A DNA stretch of 64,000 nucleotides, from positions 18,767,829-18,831,828 of the forward strand of contig OX387187.1 in NCBI GenBank assembly GCA_947561395.2, read 5' to 3'. Shown here in pieces: positions 47,601 to 58,145 of this stretch (position 1 is its first letter; each line of letters begins with the position of its first letter). The notes under the pieces are model-generated. The model worked only from the letters and a program-made list of their open reading frames with translations, did not search any database and had not been told where the DNA came from. Position numbers and translations under genes: made by a program. Origin of the DNA: Buxus sempervirens (Eukaryota; Streptophyta; Magnoliopsida; Buxales; Buxaceae).

Positions 47601-49006
47601 AAAGACCATTATGCCACCTCCCCAAACCAATCATCCTCTTCATTGCCAAGTCCTGCATCAAACAAAAATTAGGAAAAAAAGTGATGGAACAATTAGAAGA
47701 TTGTGTTATTTTACTAACAAACAATAAATTAACAAAAAAAGGAGGGTACATGAAGAACCTTTGAAAGCGGTAAACTAGAATCAAAAGGAACTGATCCTAT
47801 GACATCTATTGGAACCTTATTTCCATTGGGCAATGTAATAGAGGAATAAGGAGATGGATTAGTGCTGTGCAACATATCAAGAGAAGGTGTAATATGATCA
47901 ATTGCACCACTATCTATTACCCATTGGTGGGAATAAGTGGGATCAATATGAGATGAAAGGCATAGGGAATCAAAGTTACCTATTACATTTACTTTAGGCT
48001 GAGCAGTACCATCGTTTAAAAGAGCCAAAAGTTGCTGATACTGTTCCTGTGTGAAGCCTGGTGTCTCAAGTTGAGTATTGCTGGTAGAGGGTTCCCGTTT
48101 GAATCCAGTTCTTTCACTTTTTTTGTGGAGCTTGTGTTCAGTAGGAAACCCATGTAGATGAAAACACCTATCGATGGTATGATTGTTTCCATTGCAATGA
48201 TCACAGTGCAACTTTCCTCTCCCTTTGTTACTGAGTCTCCATGGTATGATTGTTTCCATTGCAATGATCACAGTGCAACTTTCCTCTCCCTTTGTTACTA
48301 GGTCTTCGGGTATCTACCATCAAAACTTCTCTAGGCACAACCAGATCCCGTTGTTTTTCTTCTTGAGTACCATGGAATAAATCTTTCCCATGGTGGGAAA
48401 AGGTTGAATAAGAAGAATTTGACTGCATATAGCAGAAAAAGAATCATTTAAACCCATAAGAAACTGCATTACCTTGCTTCTTTGGTCTCGTTCTTCACTT
48501 TTCTTGATTGCACCACAAGTGCACACAGGAAAATCATTGTAAGAAGATAGCTCATCCCATAATCCTTTCAGCTTTGATTAATATGCTGCTATAGACATGG
48601 TGCTTTGTTGTAAAGAGGCTATGTCTCTTTCAATTTGAAAGATTATAGGAACATTACTTTGAGAAAATCTATCTTTTAGATCTGCCCAAACTTCTGCTGC
48701 AGATTCTATGTATAACACACTATCACAAATGTCAGAATCAATGGAATTAAGAAGCCAAGAAAGTACCATATCGTTGCATCTCTTCCATAGATCGTGCTTT
48801 TCGTCAATTGGTGGAGGTTTCTTGATAGAATTATCAATAAAACCTGTCTTGTTTTTTGCACTCAAAGCTATACTCACCGATCGGCTCCAAGTCGCAAAAT
48901 TGTCACCATTCAGTTGTTTGGTGACCAAGCTGATTCCTGGATGGTCTGAGGAATGAAGAAGATAGGGATCCAAAGGATCGCCTGAAGCTTTAGATGAGTT
49001 TGCCAT
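44686..49006 (-). pseudogene. Copia gag-pol, fragmented
   Basis: The gag N-terminus starts at 49006 (MANSSKASGDPLDPYLLHSS; NGDNFATWSRSV). It is followed by a CCHC-type region around 48250 disrupted by a 67-bp tandem duplication, and the protease (WVIDSGAIDHIT, near 47900). The GAG-pre-integrase zinc region (LWHQRLGHQSI) and integrase core (FLTIVDDFSRYTW; FRSDNGREF; NGIAERKHRY) come next, and an 18-C run breaks the integrase end. RT ([21 protein letters not shown]) and RNase H ([15 protein letters not shown]) end at a stop at 44686-44688. At least half a dozen frame breaks are visible. Confidence 0.88.
46939..46956. repeat. 18-base poly-C (poly-G on coding strand) in Copia integrase
   Basis: Eighteen C residues follow CCACCACCACCA. 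On the coding strand this inserts poly-Gly/Val codons into the integrase C-terminal region, between the motifs LRFQAHLP and AVYLINRIPT. Confidence 0.9.
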
Positions 49007-49039
49007 CTAAAAATTCCCAAGAGCTTAATGCTTTGATAC

Positions 49040-51304
49040 TGTAGACACCCCAAATTGCACAATAATCATCAAAAATCATTATCTCCTTGAAAGCCAGCAC
49101 AAAAATTGAAGAAAATAAGTTTTTACTCCGGCAACTCAGGCCGGATACAAGTACTCCTCTTTGTATACGGTGGAAAATGCCGGATACATTAAGGCTCTTG
49201 TGTATCCGGCCTGATATGCCAGATACATTAGTTTTGCTCAAAAATTAGGGTTTTCCGAGAGAAATCACTTTTTACCATCATATCCCTCATTAAATGAGGG
49301 GAAATCTCGGAAACAGCCTTAGGGTTAAGGTTGGTGGATTCTAGACATTAAGTTGTGTCTACCAACAACCCTCGCCTTTGCCTATAAATAGGAGGCTCCT
49401 CCTCAAGCAAATTGCCAAGAATTTGGAGATCGAAGAGCTCCGAGTGAAGAAGGGAACCGCTGCCGGATTGCTTCCAGAACCCCAGGTAAGCCTCAACCCT
49501 CCTTTATTTTTCTGTATTTACTTTCTTAGATCTAGATCTCTTCTTCTACCTTTCTGTAGAATAAAGCCTTGTATGTGTGTGGAAATCCTTCCCTGGCTCA
49601 AAGTATCTCGAGACTCCCCCTAGCCGTAAAACGTGGAGGCGGGATCTAGGAGAAACGAGACTGGGGATTGACCCTAGAAATAGAACCCTTTTTGCATTAG
49701 CCTTGTGATTGAATGTAAACCGTTTCATATTCAAAGTACCCTTGATTATCTTGAAGAACCGTGTTTAACGGGGAGAGAGAACAAAGGGAAACGATAATGG
49801 AACGGAACCCTAGGTTGTTTTAGAACCTTTTTTGATGAATATGTATGCATGCTATGTTGTATTGATCTTGTATGGATTTTCACACTTGCACATACATTGC
49901 ACTATTTTGGCGGGATAGGCTCACATTTGAGGATTTATTACTTTCATGGTGATAAATCTCAAATAAATGGCCTCAATCAATTCTGGAATGCCTTTAAATG
50001 ATTTTTAAAGGTTTTGTGTTCATCTTGCACGAATTGCACACACTTTGTCACATTTTCACATTGGTTTTACTCAAAATAGGGTTTACTTGACAGCAAATGT
50101 ACCCTAACTTCGGACACTCATAACTTCATCATCCGGATGAATTTTGGAGTGATTCCAGAGCCATGGGAAAGGTGAGGCTGTCTAGTTTATGCCTACCAAA
50201 AATCACTAATTTCTATCGAGCATATTTTTGACACCACTTTGTCGAAGTTGATTGTTCAGTTCAGGTTTAAATACGGAACTTGTCACTTTGACGGAGCGCC
50301 ATGTGTTCGTTTTAAATCCGATTCGAGTGATTTTTGTTTCTGGGTACTCCTTTATGAGTCTATTTTTAAATCCAATTGATTTCATATTTTTTTGATTTAA
50401 ATTGTGTCGTGGAGAGCAGATTTACTCAGAATTGCTCAAAAGCACTTTTCTGGGTCAATCCGTGATCCTCGGGGTCTGTTCGGGAAGTCACCCAAGGCAA
50501 ATCCTAATGAGTTTTTGTATGAGGCTAGTTTCTGTTGAAAGATGGCCATAGAGACTTCATTGACACCAAATTTCACGGATTTCTATGAAGTATATTTTTC
50601 TAAGTGATTTTCCAAAGTTGCCTACTTGCTACTTTTGATTTTCTCTGGCAGCAACCCTAAAAGAGCCATAACTCTTGGGATTTCAACCGGAATTAATTGA
50701 AATTTTGCATGAGACTATTGTTTACCCTAATCTTTCAAATGGATTTGGTTTGATTTGATTTAAAATTGGATTTGATTAATTTCAAGAGAAATTGCCTTAC
50801 TTTTACCAAATTTCCCGGATTTGCCTCAACTTGGTTTTGTGCAACTTTTTTGCTTTGATTTCAATCCTTTTTTTTTTTATGATATTCCAGAAGTGATATT
50901 AACATTAAAGAAGATCTGGAATTCATTTGGATTTTCATGTGAAGATATCATATATTTGTCCTTTTTCAAGGTTTTCATGATTTTTTAGCAAACTTTCTAT
51001 TTTCTTTTAGCATGAATAAACACTTGGCAACCACCTTGTGTGGGTGAATGGGGGTGCCTAACACCTTCCCCCGTTCATAATCTAATCCCCTTACCCATCT
51101 CTGGATTTGATTTTCAAGTAGGGTTATTTTTACTCTAGAATTTGCCTTTTAGCACTTTTTATCTCTTTTTGCTTGTTTTTAATTCTTTTGGTGCCCATTC
51201 ACACCCTAAAGAAATGGATGGTGGCGACTCCCACTCTTTACGTCGAGCCCCGCGTGTTGACGGAGGGATGATCATCTCCGGGTGATTTTTTCCTATGTCT
51301 CACA
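49040..51304 (+). repeat. 5' LTR of the Tat-type element
   Basis: The 2,265-bp LTR starts TGTAGACACCCC and ends TCTCACA directly before the primer-binding site. It is collinear with the solo LTR at 37369-39673, with visible substitutions and small indels throughout. It contains three of the 39-bp-spaced palindromes near its 5' end. Confidence 0.93.
49124..49226. repeat. Array of three palindromes at 39-bp period (Tat 5' LTR)
   Basis: Palindromes of the GTATCCG...CGGATAC type begin at 49124, 49163 and 49202. This LTR has one unit fewer than the solo LTR. Confidence 0.9.
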
Positions 51305-51307
51305 ACT

Positions 51308-51324
51308 CGCGACTCCGCTGGGGA
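51308..51324 (+). promoter_or_regulatory. Primer-binding site of the Tat-type element
   Basis: CGCGACTCCGCTGGGGA lies four bases after the LTR end. The core GCGACTCCGCTGGGG is familiar from plant Tat/Ogre elements, which I recall as priming from a tRNA-Arg-type 3' end. The first bases (TGG) are not preserved. Confidence 0.7.
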
Positions 51325-53267
51325 TTTGTGGATTTAAGCCATTTTGTGTATATTCATGCTTTTTACTTATTTTTGAATGTTTGCTATTTTGCTTAGTTTA
51401 TTGTGCATATTGTTGTATTTTAAATCTGAATGGGATGTTTAAAAATTTACATGGACAAAGGCATGTATGGGTTGCTTGATGTTATCTAGAAATTTGTCTA
51501 GAAGAAGCATATTTTGAAACATGATTTTAATGTATTTCATGATAACATGCTCTAATTTGAGTTTTTATGCCATGAGTTGAACACAAAATTTAAAAGCATG
51601 AAATCTGGAGTTTAATGGTGTTTTTGGTGCCTTCAAGCATGTTCTTCCTAAATTAAAACTCTTTTTATGCCATGTGATTAAGTTACTGTATTTTTAGGCT
51701 CTAATTTGGGTTCCAATACCATGTTAATCAAGAAAATTTGTGGACATAAAATCTGTAAATCCAGTAGCCAATTTGGAGGTTTTCAAGCATGTTTTCCTCA
51801 AACAAAACACATCTTGGGCAATGCATTTAGGTGCTGTATTTTTAGGCTTGGAATTGGGCATAAAACAATGTCACTTGAGCACAAAATATGAAGAACAAAA
51901 AATCTGGAAATTTCAGTGTATATTTGGGGGTTTTCAAGCATATTTAAATCATCAAAACCTTTCTTGTACCATGTCAAGTAGTGGCTGAATTTTTAGGCTT
52001 CAATTTGGGGTAAATGGTACACTTTGAGCATGAAAATCTGGAATTTTGGGGTAATACTTTTTGGGTTTCAAGCATGCTTCCATGGTTTAATTGTTGTTTG
52101 CACAAATAACATGTTTGTATACTATCTTTTTGGGCATATAATATTTTGTGCATATTTATTTGCTTTGGTTCTCTTGCTTGCTTGTATTTAGCTTCATTAT
52201 TTTGTCATATGTACCTTGGCTTGAAATTGAATGCATAGCTACGAAAAAGAGTGGCAAGGGGCTGGGACGTTGTGAATGTTACCACAATTTTAAATTGCAC
52301 TTGAGCACTTGAAACTATTTGCACAGCCTACCCATTACCTATAGGAAGTTGAACCATGAATGTGTGTAGCTTGGCGCACCGAGGTCGTGACTTCAGAAAG
52401 CGAAAGTGAAAACATTTACCTTAGAATTTGGGTCAATGATGTGATGACAATGGGATCTGTGATTCGATTCCGGGCATCACTAGACTTGAGTTCTAAGTTG
52501 CCAATTAAGCCAAAACCCAAAAACCATACGCTTGAAGGTGGAGAAACACGTTTTCAGCTAAAAGCACACAATTGCGTTTGGGGAATTGGGTGTAAATGTG
52601 GGAAGGCCGTTTGCATGTTTTACAGGCCAAGGTATAATGTGAATACCATATTGAATGAAGGTAATACAAGGTGGCAAGGTAAAGCCATGTTCTTTTCATA
52701 AATTTGGGGAATTTTGCAAGTATGATGTCCAAGCCCAATTTGGGGCAAGTTTTGAAGGTCAAGTTAAGGTGAAAATCAAGTGGGAATGAAAAAAACCTAA
52801 TCTGGTGAAAAAATGAGTCAAAATGGCCATTTCGCCAATAACCGGCAACTCAAGCCGGTTAAGAAGAGCTTTGTTCATATCCGGCATATAATACCGGATA
52901 CAAAGGGTTGTGCATGTATCCGGTCATTGTGGCCGGATACATTAAGACATATCCTTATCCGGCCATTAATGCTGGATACATGCAGAATGTGAATAAATTG
53001 GCTTTTTCAGCCCGAATTTTCAGAATAAAATGCCTAAACACTGTGGATAATCCTTAGGCACCCCAAAGAAAATATAAAAATGTCAAAAATAAAAAAAGAA
53101 AAAAAAGAAAAATATCTATATTCTTTTAGGATTAAACCTAAGGTTGAAACTCAAAGAACAAGCTAAGGTGTCATATTTTTTGATATCAATTCAATTCAAA
53201 CAAGTGTCAATCAAGCTTTAGATCTTGAAAATCTTCCAAAATTCATCAAGTTTCAAAAAATAAAAAC
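51325..53267 (+). other. Tat leader, first part, with diverged ~145-bp repeats
   Basis: This is non-coding. Between about 51540 and 52090 a phrase set recurs with a spacing of about 134-152 bp: TTTTTAGGCT, AATTTGGG, TTGAGCA, AAATCTGGA, then TTTCAAGCATG (about 51634, 51782, 51934, 52068). The palindrome array at 52838-52979 follows. Open frames of 60-113 codons here show no domain. Confidence 0.7.
52838..52979. repeat. Array of four palindromes at 39-bp period (Tat leader)
   Basis: Imperfect 25-nt palindromes begin at 52838, 52877, 52916 and 52955 (for example GTATCCGG...CCGGATAC), with the same unit and period as in the LTRs, about 1.5 kb downstream of the LTR end. Confidence 0.9.
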
Positions 53268-54565
53268 CTTGGTTGGTCTCCTTTTTACCAACCAAGTCCA
53301 AAAAAAGTGGGACCTCTGGAAGCCCTAAAATATTCCATGAACCCTTGGTTGGTCTTCTTTTTACCAATCAAATCAAAAAATTGTGGGACCTCTGGAAGCC
53401 CTAAAATATTCCATAAAAACCCTTGGTTGGTCTTCTTTTTACCAAACAAGTCAAAAAAATGGGACTTTTGGAAGCCCTAAAATATTCCATCAAAACCCTT
53501 GGTTGCTCTCCCTTTTACCAATCAAGTCCAAAAAAAGTGGGACCTCTGGAAGCCCTAAAATATTCCATGAAACCCTTGGTTGGTCTTCTTTTTACCAAAC
53601 AAGTCAAAAAATTGTGGGACCTTTGGAAGCCCTAAAATATTCCATAAAAACCCTTGGTTGGTCTTCTTTTTACCAATCAAGTCAAAAAAGGTGTGACCTC
53701 TGGAAGCCCTAAAATATTCCATGAACCCTTGGTTGGTCTTCTTTTTACCAATCAAATCAAAAAATTGTGGGACCTTTGGAAGCCCTAAAATATTCCATAA
53801 AAACCCTTGGTTGGTCTTCTTTTTACCAATCAAGTCAAAAAAAGTGGGACCTCTGGAAGCCCTAAAATATTCCATGAACCCTTGGTTGGTCTCCTTTTTA
53901 CCAACCAAGTCCAAAAAAAGTGGGACCTCTGGAAGCCCTAAAATATTCCATGAACCCTTGGTTGGTCTTCTTTTTACCAATCACATCAAAAAATTGTGGG
54001 ACCTCTGGAAGCCCTAAAATATTCCATAAAAACCCTTGGTTGGTCTTCTTTTTACCAAACAAGTCAAAAAAATGGGACCTTTGGAAGCCATAAAATATTC
54101 CATCAAAACCCTTGGTTGGTCTCCTTTTTACCAATCAAGTCCAAAAAAAGTGGGACCTCTGGAAGCCCTACAATATTCCATGAAACCCTTGGTTGGTCTT
54201 CTTTTTACCAAACAAGTCAAAAAAATGGGACCTTTGGAAGCCCTAAAATATTCCATCAAAACCCTTGGTTGGTCTCCTTTTTACCAATCAAGAGTCCAAA
54301 AAAAGTGGGATCTCTGGAAGCCCTAAAATATTCCATGAAACCCTTGGTTGGTCTTCTTTTTACCAAACAAGTCAAAAAAATGGGACCTTTGGAAGCCCTA
54401 AAATATTCCATCAAAACCCTTGGTTGGTCTCCTTTTTACCAATCAAGTCCAAAAAATGGGACCTCTGGAAGCCCTAGAATATTCCATGAAAACCTTGGTT
54501 GGTTTTTTTTCGTACCAATCAAATCAAAAGTTTTTGGGACCCTTGGAAGCCCTAGAATATTCCAA
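53268..54565. repeat. Tandem array of 17 units, ~76 bp each, in Tat leader
   Basis: Each unit contains CCTTGGTTGGTCT, a TTTTTACCAA(T/C)CAAGTC segment, GTGGGACC(T)CTGGAAGCCC and TAAAATATTCCAT. Units alternate between subtypes (TCTTC/TCTCC; ATGAACCC, ATAAAAACCC, ATCAAAACCC), giving a higher-order mixture. Long open frames on both strands within it arise from the repeat. The array ends just upstream of gag. Confidence 0.95.
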
Positions 54566-54769
54566 CACAAAAAAAAAACAAAAAACAAAAAAAAAAAAAA
54601 AAATCTGGATTGGTGTTCACCTAACCTACTGGTTTACATGTATAGGGGTGTGACTCAAGTTAAATGGAAGCTAACATGTCTGTTAATTTTTTACCAGGTA
54701 CATTTACTTGCAACCCAGGTACACTTAATTGCCATCATTGCTCCCGTGACCAGATCCAAAGCCAGAGCA

Positions 54770-56374
54770 ATGAATACTGAAGAGAACCAAGCCCAAGCTA
54801 CTGTCCCCACTCAAGATTTTACTTAGCTGCAGGAGCAAGTGACCGTTCTGGCCAAGATGCTGGGAGACTTACTGGCGGCTCAGGCCCAGGCCCAAAATCA
54901 GGCATCAACCTCCCATCAGGCACCACCACCTCAGGCCTACATGCCGCCTCCGGCTCAACCCATGCCTGAGCCCATTTCTGAATCAGTCCCTGAACCCATT
55001 CTGATCAGGGAAAATACAGCAGAGTCTGAGAAAGAATTGGAAAAGGAAAAGGCCAGAGATGAGATGGAAAAGAAAATGCTGCTCAGAATAGAAAGGATCC
55101 AGGCAGAGCTGAAGGAAGTAAAGGAGGGAAGCAGCCATGGAGGCACCACCTTCGAAGATCTGTGCATGTATCCTGACGTATGTCTACCGGCCAAGTTCAG
55201 GTGCCCGGACTTCGACAAATTTGATGGCACGGGCTGCCCATTGAGCCACTTAAAATTATACTGCGGGGCCCTATGCCAATTTGGTCGGGATGATGGCATA
55301 CTGATCCAACTCTTTCAAAGGAGTCTGACCGGGTCAGCTCTTTGGTGGTTCGCTACAGTGGACCATGGAAGGATCAGGAGGTGGAAGGACCTAGCCGACG
55401 CCTTCTTAGACCAATATAAATTCAACTCTGAGATCGTGCCGGACCGGTACGACATGATGAGGATGAGCAAGGGGAAAGACGAACCGGTACGGCAGTACGC
55501 CAAGAGGTGGAGAGAGGCCGCCTCCCAGGTCAGGCCACCTATGCAAGAACTGGAGAGGATCTCCACATTCATGGGCACACTGGGGCAGCCCTTCTACAAC
55601 CATTTGGTGGGTCAGATCACCACCAACTTTACAGCCCTGGTGCAAGTGGCGGACCGGATCGAGGAAGGGGTCAGGTCAGGAAGGCTGATAGACTACTTTA
55701 CTCTGACTGGGCAGTCTGACTCCTCTGCATCCATGGCCCAGAAGAAGGGGGCCGGATTTAAAAAGACCGGGGCCGGAAAAGAAGGGGAAGTGAACCTGGT
55801 CCAGGCTCCTCCAGCCAAGAAGCAGCTTCACGTGAACATCTCGGCACCCCAACAGGCCCAGCAGGCCCAGCAGTCGTACCAGACCCCGCTGAATGTCAAC
55901 TTCTCCCCTTCTGTACCAGCAAACCCAAGGAGGGCTTTTACCAGGGAGGAAAGGGAGGCCTGGTTAGCAAATAGAAAGAACCGGGTTTTCACTCCTCTCC
56001 CAATATCTCTTTCCCAACTGCTGCCAACTTTGCTGAAGGGTGAATACCTGATTCTGAAAAAGCCCAACCCAAATGCCACCAGGGGGAGAAGTTTTGACTC
56101 AGCGGTCACCTGTGACTTCCACATGGGTGCATCGGGGCATTCTACAGATACCTGCTGGGTGTTGAAGCATGCGGTCCAGGACTTGTTGGACCAGAAGGCC
56201 TTGGTGTTTAACACTACTGCACCAGCCCCGTCCGGAAATGACATTGGGCAGAACCCTCTGCCTTACCACAATGGGGCAGGCCCATACAACTCCATCACTG
56301 CCATATCCACCACCAGAAGGGCCTACGACCCATCACAGCTCATAGCTCCCATAGGGACCACTGTCCAGGTCTGA
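54770..56374 (+). pseudogene. Tat gag (retrotransposon gag domain), with in-frame stops
   Basis: Gag forms the particle that packages element RNA. From ATG 54770 the frame has TAG at 54824-54826, then 511 open codons to TGA 56372-56374. A charged coiled-coil-like segment (KELEKEKARDEMEKKM) precedes the gag domain (CPDFDKFDGTGCPLSHLKLY; LTGSALWWFATVD; MSKGKDEPVRQYAKRWREAA). A C-terminal CH..C..H-like segment (CDFHMGASGHSTDTCWVLK) suits nucleic-acid binding. The conserved-looking start APVTRSKA lies slightly upstream of the first ATG, so the original start may have been lost. Confidence 0.88.
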
Positions 56375-56407
56375 TTTTTCCCAGAAGAGGAAGAAGAGGA
56401 GATCAAC

Positions 56408-58058
56408 ATGGTCTCCCAGAAAAATAATCCAACTGCTGAGGACATAAGTTCCTCTTTAAACCGGGTCTCATCTCTGATGGCCCAGATGAATACTGCAAGG
56501 CCCCCATTGGTCATCAATTGCAGTCCACCCACTTATTCACCATCCAAGCCGTCCAAGGCTCCACTGGTCATCAACCTTGACCCCACCACTGCTTCCATCA
56601 CTTCTTCTGTCCCCAATAAATCCAAGCTCCAGCCCTTGGTTGTAAATGTGCAACAAGCCCAGACTATCCCTAAACTGGCCCATAAATCCCGGTCCAAACT
56701 CCAGCCACTAGTGGTAAACATCCCTAAATTAGCCTACTCTGAGGCCGCTGTACCATGGAATTACAGCGAGAGAACCACGGCTACGGTTCCAAAGGTTAGG
56801 AACCAGAACCAGGAGAAGGTGAACCTCATGACGAGGTCGGGAAGATGTACAGGGGGTGAAGAGAAAGAGAAGGAGACAGAAGCAGAAAAAGAAAAAATAG
56901 AAAAAGAAAATGAAAAAAGAAAACAAAAAGGAAAAAACAAAGTAGGAGAAGACACCCCCAGGGTGCAGAAAATGAGGCAGCCGACCTCATAAAAATAATA
57001 AAAAAAAGTGAATTTAATCTTGTGGATCAGCTAAACAAGGTCCCGGCCCAGATCTCAATACTGGGCCTCTTGCTGAATTCTGAAAAGCACAGGGATGCAT
57101 TGTTAAGGGTGCTACAGAGTGCATATGTATCCCAGACCATTGATCCAGACCAACTTGGCAAAATGGTTGGTCAAATCTTGTCACATAATGTGATAAGTTT
57201 CTCTGAGGGTGAGATCAGCCCAAGTGGGTGCCATCACGTTGATCCTTTGCACATCACTGTGCTTTGTAAGGGCAGCATGGTGGCACGGGTTTTGATTGAC
57301 AATGGGTCAGCGTTAAACGTCTGCCCATTAATCACTTTTGCCAAGCTGGGTCTGGACCAGTCAAGGATCAAACAGAATGGGCGGATAGTGAGGGCTTTTG
57401 ATAGCTCCAAGACCCACTCCCTAGGGGAGATTGAACTGCCAGTCACAATTGAGCCGAATATCTTCAACATCACATTTGAAGTGATGGATATACCCGCATC
57501 ATTCAATTTGCTCCTAGGGAGGCCGTGGATACATTCGGCTAGGGCAATACCATCCACGCTCCACCAAATGGTGAAATATGTAAAGGGGCAAAGGGTGATA
57601 ACAGTCCTAGCCGAAAACTTGGTGCCGCCCATCGTGTCACCTGATGTACCCTTAATCAATGTTGACTTGACTGTCGACAAGATTGCATTCCACTCATTTC
57701 AATTTGAGGCGGTAAATTTCATACCTGGGGGTGTGAGAAAAAGAAAGAAAAGGGGACTACTGCAGAGAGAATGGCAAAGAAAGTGATGGAAAAATACCAC
57801 TTTCACCCGGGGAAAGGCCTGGGAATCAATTTGCAAGGAAGGGTGGAGCCAGTCAAGGCAAACAAGCTGGTTCCCAAATCAGGATTGGGCTTCAAGCCCA
57901 GAGGCTGGAGAAGACAAAAGTATGAGGAAGGGGAGAGAAGAAGCAGAAGAAGTTTCCCTCATTTAAGGGAAAATTTTCCTAAACCCTCCTACATAATCCA
58001 ACTGTCTCATCCCATGGACCCATCCAAGCCTCCATACCACAACATCAACCAATTCTAG
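56408..58058 (+). pseudogene. Tat linker, aspartic protease and G-patch-like segment
   Basis: After the gag stop the same frame continues through a Ser/Pro- and Lys/Glu-rich linker (to 56992). A frame change leads into the protease (57022-57786), with DLIDNGSALN-like catalytic surroundings (VLIDNGSALNVCP) and the flap/C-terminal motif LLLGRPWIHS. Another frame change gives a short frame (57771-58058) with a glycine-rich G-patch-like motif (MEKYHFHPGKGLGINLQG; KSGLGF), seen in other Tat elements. It ends at TAG 58056-58058. The protease would cleave the polyprotein. Confidence 0.82.
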
Positions 58059-58145
58059 AAACCATATGTTCCGACCCTGCAACCCTATAACCCGTCTCCA
58101 ATACTGGAAGCAGCAGATGGGCCTGGGCCACAGCCCGAGCAGCAG

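Larger units (their letters stand above)
44359..49039 (-). mobile_element. Ty1/Copia retrotransposon, minus strand, 5' LTR outside window
   Basis: Domains run right to left: gag, zinc knuckle, protease, integrase, RT, RNase H. The 3' LTR occupies 44359-44678, preceded on the minus strand by the polypurine tract GAGGGGGAG. At the right end the minus strand reads GTATCAAAGC, the body of a tRNA-Met primer site (TGGTATCA...), broken by the Tat insertion at 49040. The 5' LTR must lie beyond the Tat element. Many stops and frameshifts mark it as dead. Confidence 0.9.

Noticed and set aside
53268..54565. Possible CRISPR-like array
   Set aside because: Units are continuous tandem repeats without unique spacers, in plant retroelement DNA.
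53383..54826. Several long repetitive open frames on both strands, up to 276 codons
   Set aside because: They are translations of the 76-bp tandem repeat in different frames. No non-repeat domain until gag begins.
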